A DNA stretch of 64,000 nt from Citrobacter sp. MGH106 (lineage in GTDB: Bacteria > Pseudomonadota > Gammaproteobacteria > Enterobacterales > Enterobacteriaceae). The stretch is taken from the NCBI RefSeq assembly GCF_001037495.1, contig NZ_KQ089822.1:434001-498000 (forward strand). Direction: 5' to 3'. The position numbers were made by a program, and so were the translations under genes. Numbering within the stretch: the stretch's first letter is position 1; each line of letters starts with the position of its first letter. This document shows, one piece after another, positions 49,872 to 58,552 of the stretch. The notes beneath the pieces are model-generated. The model did no database searches. It had not been told where the DNA came from and was given only the letters and a program-made list of their open reading frames with translations.

Positions 49872-51647
49872 TTAACGCTTATACAGCGGCCCGTAGTTTT
49901 GGCAGGCACGATAGTCCTGGCCTTCGCTATCCATACCGTGGGCTGCCCAGGCTGAAGGACGGTAAATTTTCTCTTCTTCCACGTTGTGCATACAAACCGG
50001 GATACGCAGCATGGCGGCAAGCGTAATAAAGTCTGCGCCAACATGCCCAATCGTCAGTACGCCATGGTTAGCGCCCCAGTTAGCCATCACTGAATAGACA
50101 TCGGTGAATGGGCCTTTTCCGGTTAAGCGCGGTGCAAACCAGGTTGTCGGCCATGTGGAGTTGGTGCGCTCATCAAGCTGCGCGTGCACATCCTTCGGCA
50201 ACTCCACGCTCCAGCCTTCAGCGATTTGCAGTACCGGACCCAGACCTTTGATGATATTGATGCGAGTCATGGTAAACGGCACGCCGCCTTCGGTCAGGAA
50301 GCGCGAAGAGTAGCCGCCGCCACGGAAGTATTCGTGGATTGCCGGACACCATTCGGTAGCCGCCAGACAATCATCTGCTTCTTGCTGCGAGATCTCCCAG
50401 TGCGGTTTCATGGTTGGCTTGCCTTCGCTGTCGCGCTGTTTGCAGGAGCCGTCCAGTGCCGCAGATCCAGAGTTAATCAGATGGATGATGCCGTGTTCAG
50501 CAAGACCGGTCAGCGGTTTACCGGTTACGCGCTCTACCGCCTCGGGTGACCAGTAGGTGCGCACATCGGCAAAGACTTGCGCCGTTCCGGTGAGTTGGTG
50601 ACCAAACAGCATCGCCACACCGTTCAGACTGTCGTTTTCGGTGGCGACAACATACGGCTGGCGTAAACCATTCCAGTCGAATGAGCTGTTCAGCAACGCT
50701 TCGGCGGTGTCGCCGTTTGGATATTGATCCGTCCAGTGGCGCTGCCCCTGGAAACCAGCAGCAATAGCGTTGTAGCCCAGAGATTCTTCTACAAGGCCTT
50801 TTTCTGCCAGTTTCTTATTCCCTTGCATCATGTCACGGATGCACATTGCCATCAGCAGACTCTCTTTCAGTACCGCACGGCTTTGTTCCTCGTTACGCTT
50901 GTATTGCTGCGCATTCTGATCTTCGCCGTAGCGGAAGTTTTTGTCCGCCCACGTCAGTGCGATTTCCAGTTCAGCTTCGTCATAGATTTTTTTGTCAATG
51001 CGACGACGTAATTCGGTCATATCAACAGGCTGAACCTTCATTCCCAGCCAGGATTCGAAGAAGTTATGATCGACGATAGATCCTGCGATCCCCATCGAAA
51101 CACCCCCTACGGACAGATAACTTTTGCCCTTCATGCTGGCAACGGCTAAGCCCGCCCGCGTGAAACGTAGCAGTTTTTCTTCTACATCGGTGGGGATAGT
51201 GGTGTCACCAGCATCCTGCACATCATGGCCGTAAATAGAGAAGGCGGGGAGACCTTTTTGGTTATGCGCAGCCAGAGCTGCCGCCAGGTAAACGGCGCCA
51301 GGACGTTCTGTTCCGTTGAAGCCCCAGATGGCTTTCGGACGCATAGGATCCATGTCGATAGTTTCGCTACCGTAGCACCAGCATGGGGTAACGGTAATCG
51401 TCACACCAACGTTCAGACCGCTGAATTTTTCTTCACAGGCGGCGGATTCAGCCATTCCGGCAATGCAGGTGTCTGCGATCACACATTCAATCTGTGCGCC
51501 ACAGGCGTGACGAAGTTTCTCTGTGATAAGCGCGGCAGTGGCTTTCGCCATGTTCATGGTTTGTTCTTCGAGCGATTCACGTACACCCATGCGACGCCCA
51601 TCAATCACCGGACGAATACCGATTTTCGGTAAACTGATTTTGTTCAT
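49872..51647 (-). CDS. fucI: FucI, L-fucose isomerase
   Basis: Manganese-dependent ketol isomerase of 591 residues (the E. coli length) that converts L-fucose to L-fuculose and D-arabinose to D-ribulose. Visible family segments include [21 protein letters not shown] at the N-terminus, [15 protein letters not shown] near residue 108, and the C-terminal [13 protein letters not shown]. It is the first gene of fucI-K-U-R. In E. coli fucP would come before it; here the region upstream is a shared promoter with a divergent sugar ABC cassette, with a LacI-type palindrome 86 bp before the start. Confidence 0.97.
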   Translation of the reverse strand: MNKISLPKIGIRPVIDGRRMGVRESLEEQTMNMAKATAALITEKLRHACGAQIECVIADTCIAGMAESAACEEKFSGLNVGVTITVTPCWCYGSETIDMDPMRPKAIWGFNGTERPGAVYLAAALAAHNQKGLPAFSIYGHDVQDAGDTTIPTDVEEKLLRFTRAGLAVASMKGKSYLSVGGVSMGIAGSIVDHNFFESWLGMKVQPVDMTELRRRIDKKIYDEAELEIALTWADKNFRYGEDQNAQQYKRNEEQSRAVLKESLLMAMCIRDMMQGNKKLAEKGLVEESLGYNAIAAGFQGQRHWTDQYPNGDTAEALLNSSFDWNGLRQPYVVATENDSLNGVAMLFGHQLTGTAQVFADVRTYWSPEAVERVTGKPLTGLAEHGIIHLINSGSAALDGSCKQRDSEGKPTMKPHWEISQQEADDCLAATEWCPAIHEYFRGGGYSSRFLTEGGVPFTMTRINIIKGLGPVLQIAEGWSVELPKDVHAQLDERTNSTWPTTWFAPRLTGKGPFTDVYSVMANWGANHGVLTIGHVGADFITLAAMLRIPVCMHNVEEEKIYRPSAWAAHGMDSEGQDYRACQNYGPLYKR

Positions 51648-51732
51648 TCGAGGTTCCTCATCTCACTTTATGCCGTGCAGCTGAAGTGGATATTGGATAC
51701 CACTGCCGCAGTTGGCTGAATTTTTCATTTTT

Positions 51733-51748
51733 GCTAACTCGAGTTAGC
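51733..51748. promoter_or_regulatory. Putative LacI/FruR-type operator O1
   Basis: Perfect 16-bp palindrome GCTAACTCGAGTTAGC, 86 bp upstream of fucI. It has GCT/AGC ends and a central CG like FruR/ScrR operators, and is identical to O2. Likely target of the regulator at 57322. Confidence 0.75.
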
Positions 51749-51792
51749 TTAGGTATTAGAGAGTTTTTTGCACAACTTTTTTGTTGTGGAAC

Positions 51793-51808
51793 TGTGAGAA
51801 GCTTCACG
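51793..51808. promoter_or_regulatory. Putative CRP site between fucI and the ABC cassette
   Basis: TGTGA-gaagct-TCACG matches the CRP consensus TGTGA-N6-TCACA with one mismatch. It lies between the two operators, 52 bp from O1 centre-to-edge and further from O2, suited to serve both divergent promoters under carbon limitation. Confidence 0.65.
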
Positions 51809-51972
51809 AGAAGTGGTTAAAATTCGATCTGCGTCAAATAAACAAAATCACTGATTTAAGATAATTTTATTTGTAATCAGAGGTATAGAATAAATTGTCT
51901 GCCCGGCATCACAATTTTAAACCAAATGATTTGGTTATTTTTGGCAGCTAAAATAGCTTTAAAAGGCAAATC

Positions 51973-51988
51973 GCTAACTCGAGTTAGC
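51973..51988. promoter_or_regulatory. Putative LacI/FruR-type operator O2
   Basis: Second copy of the perfect palindrome GCTAACTCGAGTTAGC, 124 bp upstream of the ABC ATPase gene. Centre-to-centre distance to O1 is exactly 240 bp, near a whole number of helical turns. A TATATGAT -10-like element begins 16 bp after it (52004), so a bound repressor would cover the -35 area of that promoter. Confidence 0.75.
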
Positions 51989-52111
51989 ATTTTTGATAAA
52001 ACGTATATGATCTTTAGGAAGTATTCGCATCAACGGTGACGATGGCTCCCTGACAACGCTGTTTTCGCCTGATTCACTGACTGCAGTTTCTGTATATTGA
52101 GGAAAGCAGCA

Positions 52112-53611
52112 ATGTCCGAAACATTTTTACAGATGAGTCATATTACGAAACGTTTTCCCGGAGTATTAGCGTTGAGTAATGTGGATTTTGCTTTACGCAA
52201 AGGTGAGGTTCATGCGCTGCTGGGGGAAAATGGCGCGGGAAAGTCTACCCTGATGAAAATTTTATCCGGTGTTTATCAACCTGATGAGGGAGATATTGTT
52301 TTCGAGGACCAACCCGTTGCATTCGCGAACCCATTGAGCGCCCAGAAAGCCGGGATCACGATTATTCACCAGGAATTTAATCTTTTTCCTGAACTCACGG
52401 TTGAAGAGAATATATTTATTGGCAGGGAGTTTTGCAAAAATAACCGTTGGCGCCTTGATGAAAAACAACAGCGCCAGGCTGCTATCGATATTTTGCAAAA
52501 ATTAAACCTGAATATCTCGCCAGAGACTCTGGTTGCCGACCTCACTGTCGCGCAACAACAAATGGTTGAGATTGCAAAAGCGATATCGGTGAATGCCAAA
52601 GTTCTAATTATGGATGAACCGACCGCTGCACTAACCGAAACGGAGATCGACAGTTTATTTCAGGTTACCCGTTTACTTAAAGAACAGGGTACTGGCATCG
52701 TTTATATCTCTCACCGGCTTGAGGAACTGGCGCTGATTGCCGATCGTGCCACCGTCATGCGGGATGGACAGTTTATCGCCACCGTTGATTATGATGCGGT
52801 AAAAATCAGCGATCTGATCGCGATGATGGTTGGCCGTGATCTCGGCAATATCTATCCTCGTCGCGAACCACAACCCCAGCGCAAACCAGTGCTGGAGGTG
52901 AGCGGCCTGACACGAAAAGGTGTACTGAACGACATCAACTTTACCCTTCACCAGGGGGAGATTTTAGGCTTTGCCGGTCTGATGGGCGCAGGTCGTACTG
53001 AACTGGCGCGTGCGATTTTCGGCGCTGACCCAATAGATAGTGGAACGATTAAGCTGCGCGGCAAAGAGACGGTGGTAAAAGATATCCCTGACGCCATCAG
53101 GCAAGGTATCAGCTATTTAACCGAGGACAGAAAAAAAGAAGGACTGGCATTAGGCTTGTCTGTTGAGCGTAATATTATGCTCGGCAATTACCCGGAGTAT
53201 TCCGATCGCTATGGCAATGTTGATAGTAAACGCTGTCAGAAAATAAGTCAGGAACAGGTAAAAACTCTGCGAATTAAAACGCCGCATCTTGAGCAGGCTG
53301 CGTTGAATTTAAGTGGCGGTAATCAGCAGAAAATTATTATTGCCAGATGGGTATGTAAGGATACTGATATTCTCATCTTTGATGAGCCCACGCGTGGTAT
53401 TGATGTAGGGGCTAAACTTGAAATTTATGAATTAATGAATCGCCTGGTGGCAAAAGGAAAATCAATTATCATGATTTCTTCTGAATTACCGGAAGTGCTG
53501 GGTATGTGCGATCGCATTTTAGTTATGCGCAATGGCCGTATTACCGGTGAGTTAGCTTCTGATGACGCCACACAAGAAAAAATCATGCAATACGCGACGT
53601 TAGAGGACTAA
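52112..53611 (+). CDS. Sugar ABC transporter ATP-binding protein (RbsA/MglA-like)
   Basis: A 499-residue protein with two ABC cassettes in tandem, typical of carbohydrate uptake type 2 importers. The first has Walker A LLGENGAGKST near residue 37, Walker B VLIMDEPTAAL near 166; the second has GLMGAGRTE near 290, signature NLSGGNQQKI near 395 and Walker B LIFDEPTRGID. The ATG at 52112 follows GAGGAAAG; a TTG five codons earlier is in frame but lacks a better site. First gene of the cassette that occupies the fucP position; permease and binding protein follow at once. Confidence 0.95.
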   Translation: MSETFLQMSHITKRFPGVLALSNVDFALRKGEVHALLGENGAGKSTLMKILSGVYQPDEGDIVFEDQPVAFANPLSAQKAGITIIHQEFNLFPELTVEENIFIGREFCKNNRWRLDEKQQRQAAIDILQKLNLNISPETLVADLTVAQQQMVEIAKAISVNAKVLIMDEPTAALTETEIDSLFQVTRLLKEQGTGIVYISHRLEELALIADRATVMRDGQFIATVDYDAVKISDLIAMMVGRDLGNIYPRREPQPQRKPVLEVSGLTRKGVLNDINFTLHQGEILGFAGLMGAGRTELARAIFGADPIDSGTIKLRGKETVVKDIPDAIRQGISYLTEDRKKEGLALGLSVERNIMLGNYPEYSDRYGNVDSKRCQKISQEQVKTLRIKTPHLEQAALNLSGGNQQKIIIARWVCKDTDILIFDEPTRGIDVGAKLEIYELMNRLVAKGKSIIMISSELPEVLGMCDRILVMRNGRITGELASDDATQEKIMQYATLED

Positions 53612-53614
53612 TTT

Positions 53615-54598
53615 ATGACTATCTCTGTAACCTCTTCAGACAGCAATAATAAGAAAATAAAAATTAACAAAGAACTTTTAATGCGCCTTGCGCCGCTTTT
53701 TAGCCTGATTATTCTGGTGATATTTTTTAGCTTTGGCTCACCTTTTTTCTTTAATACTGAAAACATTATGACAATTGCCCTGCAAACCTCGGTGATTGGC
53801 ATCATGGCAATTGGCGTTACCTTCGTCATTATCACCTCAGGGATCGATCTTTCTCTCGGGTCTGTCGTCGCCTTTTCCGGGGTAGCGGTAGGGATATGCG
53901 CAACGCTGGGCCTGCCGTTGCCAGTGTGTATCCTGGCAGGTGTTCTGGCCGGAGGATTATGCGGTTATATCAACGGGATACTGGTAACCAAAATGACGAT
54001 ACCGCCATTTATCGCCACGCTGGGACTGATGATGTCTGTCAGGGGTATCAACATGGTGATGACTGACGGTCGCGCGATTTACTTTGCTGATTACCCTACG
54101 TTCAAAATGCTGGCGCAGGGACGCCTGTTCGATGTGCTGCCTTATCCTGTTTTTTACCTTGTTGTTGTCGCGCTGATTGCCGCTTATATCCTGAAGAAAA
54201 CGGTCATTGGTCGTTATGTTTACGCTGTGGGCAGTAACGAAGTTGCAGCACATCTTTCCGGGATCAAAGTCCAGCGCGTCAAAATTTTCGTCTACGCCTT
54301 TTGCGGTCTGCTGACCGGGATTGCCGGGGTCATTCTGGCTTCTCGTCTGAACTCAGGACAACCTACGGTCGGTGTGGGTTATGAGCTGGAAGCGATAGCT
54401 GCGGTTGTGATTGGCGGTACGAGCCTGATGGGCGGGATTGGGACTATCGGTGGCACTATCATCGGCGCATTCATTATGAGTGTACTGAAAAATGGTCTGA
54501 ACCTGATGGGTGTCTCTCAGTTCTGGCAAATGGTAGCAATGGGTGTCGTGGTTATCGCTGCGGTTTACCTCGATACATTACGCAAGAAAATTCGTTGA
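53615..54598 (+). CDS. Sugar ABC transporter permease (RbsC-like)
   Basis: A 327-residue inner-membrane permease of the RbsC/XylH/AraH family with about ten helices. Visible family motifs are GIDLSLGSVVAFSG near residue 73, the cytoplasmic loop AVGSNEVAAHLSGIKVQRVK near 205 that contacts the ATPase, and the C-terminal VIGGTSLMGGIGTIGGTIIGA. It begins 3 bp after the ATPase stop. The substrate cannot be told from the permease; context suggests a pentose or deoxyhexose handled by FucI and the nearby kinase. Confidence 0.95.
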   Translation: MTISVTSSDSNNKKIKINKELLMRLAPLFSLIILVIFFSFGSPFFFNTENIMTIALQTSVIGIMAIGVTFVIITSGIDLSLGSVVAFSGVAVGICATLGLPLPVCILAGVLAGGLCGYINGILVTKMTIPPFIATLGLMMSVRGINMVMTDGRAIYFADYPTFKMLAQGRLFDVLPYPVFYLVVVALIAAYILKKTVIGRYVYAVGSNEVAAHLSGIKVQRVKIFVYAFCGLLTGIAGVILASRLNSGQPTVGVGYELEAIAAVVIGGTSLMGGIGTIGGTIIGAFIMSVLKNGLNLMGVSQFWQMVAMGVVVIAAVYLDTLRKKIR

Positions 54599-54671
54599 TT
54601 AACGCTCCCGGTAGTCACGGGGCATCATAACCCTGACGTTTAGGGTGACTCACTCAGAACGGAGTACAACA

Positions 54672-55622
54672 ATGAAAACCAGGCATTTTGTCTATGCGTT
54701 ATCTCTGCTGGCCTGCATGACCTCCAGCGCATTGGCTAAAGATATGAATCTTCCGGTGGTCAGTAAAGGTTTCCAGCATGAATTCTGGCAAACCGTGAAA
54801 ATGGGTACAGAAGCGGCAGCGAAAGAGCTGGGTGATAAAACCAGCTATGTCGGACCGGCGGATGAAACCCAAATTGCTGAGCAGATTCAGTTAGTTGAAA
54901 ACGCAATGGCGCAAAAACCTAATGGACTGTTGCTGGCGGCGTTAGATGCCAATGCACTCGCACCGCTGGTGGAAACGGCCAACTCACGTGGCATTAAGGT
55001 CGTGACGTTTGACTCTGGCGTGAATTCCGATATTCCTGCCAGCTTTGTGGCAACCAATAACCGTAAAGCGGGGGCAGAAGCGGCAGATGCGCTTGCTGCT
55101 GAGGTGGGTAACAAAGGAAAAGTCGGCATTATTGCGCATGTGGCTGGCACCTCTTCAGCGATTGAACGCTCGGAAGGATTTATTGCCCGCATGAAGGAAA
55201 AGTATCCGGATATCCAGGTTCTCCCTGTCCAGTACAGCGATGGCGATCCGCAAAAAGCGATGGATAAGACCATCGATATGATTCAGGCGAACCCTGACAT
55301 CGCAGGGATCTATGGCACCAATGAAGGTTCAACTTTGGGGGTTGCTAACGCTATTGATAGTCAAAACCTGAAGGGCAAAGTGAAGGTGATTGGCTTTGAC
55401 AGTACCGAGGCGATTATTGCCTTCCTGAAGTCCGGAGTTATCCAGGGCTTTGTGGTACAGGATGCCTATCAGATTGGCTATCAGGGTATCAAAACGCTGA
55501 ATGCCGCAGTGTCGGGTCAGTCCGTACCGAAAGAGATCGATATTCCCGTGAAATTTGTTAACGCGAAGAACATTAACACGCCGGAAATCGAGAAGTTATT
55601 GCACCCATTCGGTAAGAAATAA
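54672..55622 (+). CDS. Periplasmic sugar-binding protein (RbsB-like)
   Basis: A 316-residue secreted protein with Sec signal of about 22 residues ending in SALA, then KDMNLPVVSKGFQHEFW, the start of a Peripla_BP_4 (RbsB-type) fold with two Rossmann lobes. Ligand-region segments are GFQHEFWQTV near mature residue 10, TFDSGVNSD near 105, and GTNEGSTLGVANAI near 215. The start at 54672 follows GGAG and leaves a proper signal; an upstream in-frame start at 54645 would add a polar tail. Third gene of the cassette; a hairpin separates it from the kinase gene. Confidence 0.94.
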   Translation: MKTRHFVYALSLLACMTSSALAKDMNLPVVSKGFQHEFWQTVKMGTEAAAKELGDKTSYVGPADETQIAEQIQLVENAMAQKPNGLLLAALDANALAPLVETANSRGIKVVTFDSGVNSDIPASFVATNNRKAGAEAADALAAEVGNKGKVGIIAHVAGTSSAIERSEGFIARMKEKYPDIQVLPVQYSDGDPQKAMDKTIDMIQANPDIAGIYGTNEGSTLGVANAIDSQNLKGKVKVIGFDSTEAIIAFLKSGVIQGFVVQDAYQIGYQGIKTLNAAVSGQSVPKEIDIPVKFVNAKNINTPEIEKLLHPFGKK

Positions 55623-55629
55623 GCCCGTT

Positions 55630-55654
55630 GGGGCGAAACTCTCGCCCCATTTTT
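55630..55654 (+). terminator. Hairpin between binding-protein and kinase genes
   Basis: Stem GGGGCGA / TCGCCCC with a 5-base loop, followed by ATTTTTA. The T-run is short, so it may act as partial terminator or as an mRNA-stabilising structure, letting the binding protein be made in excess over the kinase, as is common for such operons. Confidence 0.6.
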
Positions 55655-55675
55655 AGCCAGCGTCAGGGAGTTACT

Positions 55676-57256
55676 ATGAGCAGTGGATATTTCCTCGGTG
55701 TGGATGTCGGTTCCGCAAGTGTCAGGGCCGGTGTATTTGATGCCAGCGGCAAGCGCCTGGCCTTTGCGACTTTCCCTATCTCGCAGTTTCGACCAGGCCC
55801 GGAGCGAGTGGAGCAATCTTCTGCTGAAATCTGGCTGCAGGTTTGCAGTGCGGTGAAAGGGGCTGTGTCGTCAGCCGGCGTTCCTGCAGAGGAGATCCGT
55901 TCACTGGGTTTTGATGCCACCTGTTCTCTGGTCGCGCTGGATAAGCAAGGGCAGGGGCTGGCGGTTTCACCTGGGGAATCGCCGGACCATAACATCATCA
56001 TGTGGATGGATCACCGTGCAGCGCAAGAGACCCAGTGTATCAATGCGACAAAGGATCCGGCTCTGCGCTACGTAGGTGGTGAAGTTAGTGTAGAAATGGA
56101 GCTTCCTAAAGCACTCTGGCTGAAGAATCATTTTCCCGCTACCTGGCAGAGTGCGCATCGCCTCTACGATCTGGCGGATTTTCTGGTCTGGAAAGCCACC
56201 GATAATGATGTGGCGGGACTGTGTACCCTGACCTGCAAATGGAACTATCTGGCACATGAGCAACGCTTTAGCCATTCCCTGCTCGACGCTGTTGAATTAA
56301 CCGATCTACTGGGCAAAATTCCGTCTCGGATCCTGCCGCCGGGAGCTGCTGTTGGTACGCTTAGCCCAGAAGCTGCACAGGCGTTGGGGCTGACGACAGC
56401 AGTAGTGGTCGCTAGTGGAATGATTGATGCCCATGCTGGCGGAGTTGCACTTGCTGGTGCTCAGCCTGCGGGAACGCTGGCGCTGATTAGCGGAACGTCA
56501 AATTGTCATATGTTATGCAGCGCACAGGAAATTCATACGCCGGGTGTATGGGGGCCGTACTGGTCCGCCATGTTGCCAGGCTACTGGCTGACGGAAGGTG
56601 GGCAGAGTGCTGCCGGTGCGTTAGTTGACTGGACACTTCAGGAGTCAGGAGCCAGCGCCGAGCTGTTTCGTAAAGCCGAAGCGCGGGGCTGTCATCCGAT
56701 CGTTTTAGTGAATGAATGGGTTGCTGCGCTGGAAGAAAATGAATCGGAACCGGGGCGCTATCTGCATGTATTGGCCGATCACCACGGAAACCGTTCACCG
56801 CGAGCAAGACCCGATGCCAGGGGCAGCGTCTGCGGTTTGACTCTTGAGCGAGGAGAGGGACAGCTTGCCCGCTTGTATCTGGCGACATTACAGGCGATCG
56901 CCTGCGGTACGCGGCATATTATGGAAGTGATGCGCGAAAACGGCCATACCATTTCTCGACTGACGCTGTGTGGCGGCGCTACGCATAATCCTTTGTGGCT
57001 GCGAGAGTATGCCGATGCTACCGGATGCGATATCCATCTGATGCAGGAAGAAGATGCCGTGACATTAGGCGCGGCGATTACCGGCGCGGTCGCAAGCGGC
57101 GCGTGGTCGAATTTTCCAGCAGCGTGCCAGGCGATGGTTACGCCAGGTGAAGTGATTAAGGCAAATCCACAGCGGCAGGACTTTTATACCCGCAAATATC
57201 AGGCTTATCTTACAATGTGGGATCAACAGCAGACGCTTAACCAACTGATGCAGTAA
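55676..57256 (+). CDS. FGGY-family carbohydrate kinase, D-ribulokinase-like
   Basis: A 526-residue sugar kinase. The phosphate loop GVDVGSASVRAGVFDASG is near residue 8, the catalytic Asp is in SGMIDAHAGGVALAG near 253, the adenosine-region SGTSNCHMLCS near 283, and the C-terminal LCGGATHNPLWLREYAD near 440. The segment LCTLTCKWNYL near 190 is characteristic of the FGGY subgroup that includes the D-ribulokinases of yeast YDR109C and human FGGY. It replaces the PfkB-type kinase of an rbs-like order. It would phosphorylate the ketose made by FucI or the sugar carried in by the ABC importer. Substrate is inferred from subfamily, not proven. Confidence 0.88.
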   Translation: MSSGYFLGVDVGSASVRAGVFDASGKRLAFATFPISQFRPGPERVEQSSAEIWLQVCSAVKGAVSSAGVPAEEIRSLGFDATCSLVALDKQGQGLAVSPGESPDHNIIMWMDHRAAQETQCINATKDPALRYVGGEVSVEMELPKALWLKNHFPATWQSAHRLYDLADFLVWKATDNDVAGLCTLTCKWNYLAHEQRFSHSLLDAVELTDLLGKIPSRILPPGAAVGTLSPEAAQALGLTTAVVVASGMIDAHAGGVALAGAQPAGTLALISGTSNCHMLCSAQEIHTPGVWGPYWSAMLPGYWLTEGGQSAAGALVDWTLQESGASAELFRKAEARGCHPIVLVNEWVAALEENESEPGRYLHVLADHHGNRSPRARPDARGSVCGLTLERGEGQLARLYLATLQAIACGTRHIMEVMRENGHTISRLTLCGGATHNPLWLREYADATGCDIHLMQEEDAVTLGAAITGAVASGAWSNFPAACQAMVTPGEVIKANPQRQDFYTRKYQAYLTMWDQQQTLNQLMQ

Positions 57257-57321
57257 GACAAAAGTTTAAAATACTTTTATGATTGTGAATGGACGTTTTG
57301 GATGTGGACTGGGGCATATAG

Positions 57322-58320
57322 ATGGCTAAAACAGTAGAACAGATAGCCAGCGATCTGAATTTATCGGTTACGACCGTGCGACTGGTGCTGAATGGGAAAG
57401 CTGAGCAATATCGGATCAGCGTCAAAACCCAGACTCGCATTAATGAATACGTTGAGCGATATGGTTACGTGATAAACCATTCGGCCCGTAGCCTGAAACT
57501 CAATAAAACGGATACGCTGGGTCTGATTGTGCCCAATATTTCCAACGTCTTTTTTGCCACGCTCGCAGAAAAACTCGAGCAACGCTGTCGTCGCTCTGGA
57601 TATCAGCTAACGATTAGCTGTACCTACGATGATGTGGATTACGAAAACAAATTAACCAAAGCGTTAATTGCACGCAATGTTGATGGTCTCTTTATTGTTC
57701 CTTCGACATTAGAAAATCAGCAACACCATTTACGCCAGGTCAGAAAACCAATGGTGTTACTTGACCGTGATTTTAAGTACACCGATAACGCGCTGGTTGA
57801 AAGTCATAATATTTTGGGTGGTGAAAAGCTGACGCAAAGTTTGTTTGACGCGGGGAAATCGCCAATCTGGTTTTTAGTGGGGGATACCGGTTTACCCAGT
57901 ATCGGCGATCGTTTGAAAGGTTACCTAAATGCGTTGAGTAAAAATGGTATTTCTCATCAGGATTGGGTGCGTGAAGGCCCGGACAATACCCCGGATGGTG
58001 GCTATCGACTCATGGACAAACTGATCAACGAGCAGGGCTGCCCTCAGGCGTTTATCGCCTCGTCGTTACCCGTGCTGGAAGGTGCAGTTATCGCGATTCG
58101 CAACCGTTTTGGTGTTATTCCACCTGATATCAATATTGGGACATTCGATGAACATCCGATGTTGGGATTCCTGGCCAATAATGTCTGGTCAATGCAGCAG
58201 GACGAAAATGTCTGGGCAGAAAAAGCATTCGATATGATGATGAGTGCAATTGACGATCAGCCAATTAAAGAAACGGTAAAAGTTGAGATGAAACTTATTA
58301 AGCGTGTCAGACAGAAATAA
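57322..58320 (+). CDS. LacI-family regulator, FruR/ScrR-like subgroup
   Basis: A 332-residue regulator. The helix-turn-helix TVEQIASDLNLSVTTVRLVL is at residues about 4-23, followed by NGKAEQYRIS, a hinge pattern shared with FruR (Cra) and ScrR. The effector core starts at DTLGLIVPNISN near 68. FruR-like proteins bind palindromes with GCT/AGC ends and central CG, which is just what O1 and O2 look like, so it is the probable repressor of the cassette and perhaps of fucI. It lies between the kinase gene and fucA, 65 bp after the kinase stop. Its inducer, likely a sugar phosphate, is unknown. Confidence 0.9.
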   Translation: MAKTVEQIASDLNLSVTTVRLVLNGKAEQYRISVKTQTRINEYVERYGYVINHSARSLKLNKTDTLGLIVPNISNVFFATLAEKLEQRCRRSGYQLTISCTYDDVDYENKLTKALIARNVDGLFIVPSTLENQQHHLRQVRKPMVLLDRDFKYTDNALVESHNILGGEKLTQSLFDAGKSPIWFLVGDTGLPSIGDRLKGYLNALSKNGISHQDWVREGPDNTPDGGYRLMDKLINEQGCPQAFIASSLPVLEGAVIAIRNRFGVIPPDINIGTFDEHPMLGFLANNVWSMQQDENVWAEKAFDMMMSAIDDQPIKETVKVEMKLIKRVRQK

Positions 58321-58333
58321 CACGTAGCTCTAC

Positions 58334-58414
58334 ACGTCATCCTTCAAGCTGCCTCCGTGTTGGCTGCGTTCGCTCACTTGCCGTCTTGACGCAATTTGAA
58401 TGATTTTGTGTATG
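58334..58414. repeat. Palindromic intergenic repeat, short copy
   Basis: CGTCATCCTTCAAGCTGCC at one end and GCAATTTGAATGATTTTG at the other form imperfect inverted arms around GTTGGCTGCGTTCGCTCACTTG. It matches the reverse complement of the 21007-21041 segment. It marks the boundary between the inserted cassette and fucA. Confidence 0.6.
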
Positions 58415-58552
58415 TACCAAAAATAATTCAGCCTACTGAATCTGAATAATAATATTCAGTGGCTGCTCATATCTGAAACCTGACCGCGTCTTATTCTGCG
58501 GGTGCATTATTTCGCAATAAAGACGAGGGGAAACTGTACCCGGAGATTCATT

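Noticed and set aside
51648..58552. Mobile element or integron as vehicle of the fuc cassette
   Set aside because: No transposase, integrase, tRNA-borne att site or terminal inverted repeats were seen. Only a palindromic repeat lies at one edge, and codon use looks similar to the neighbours.
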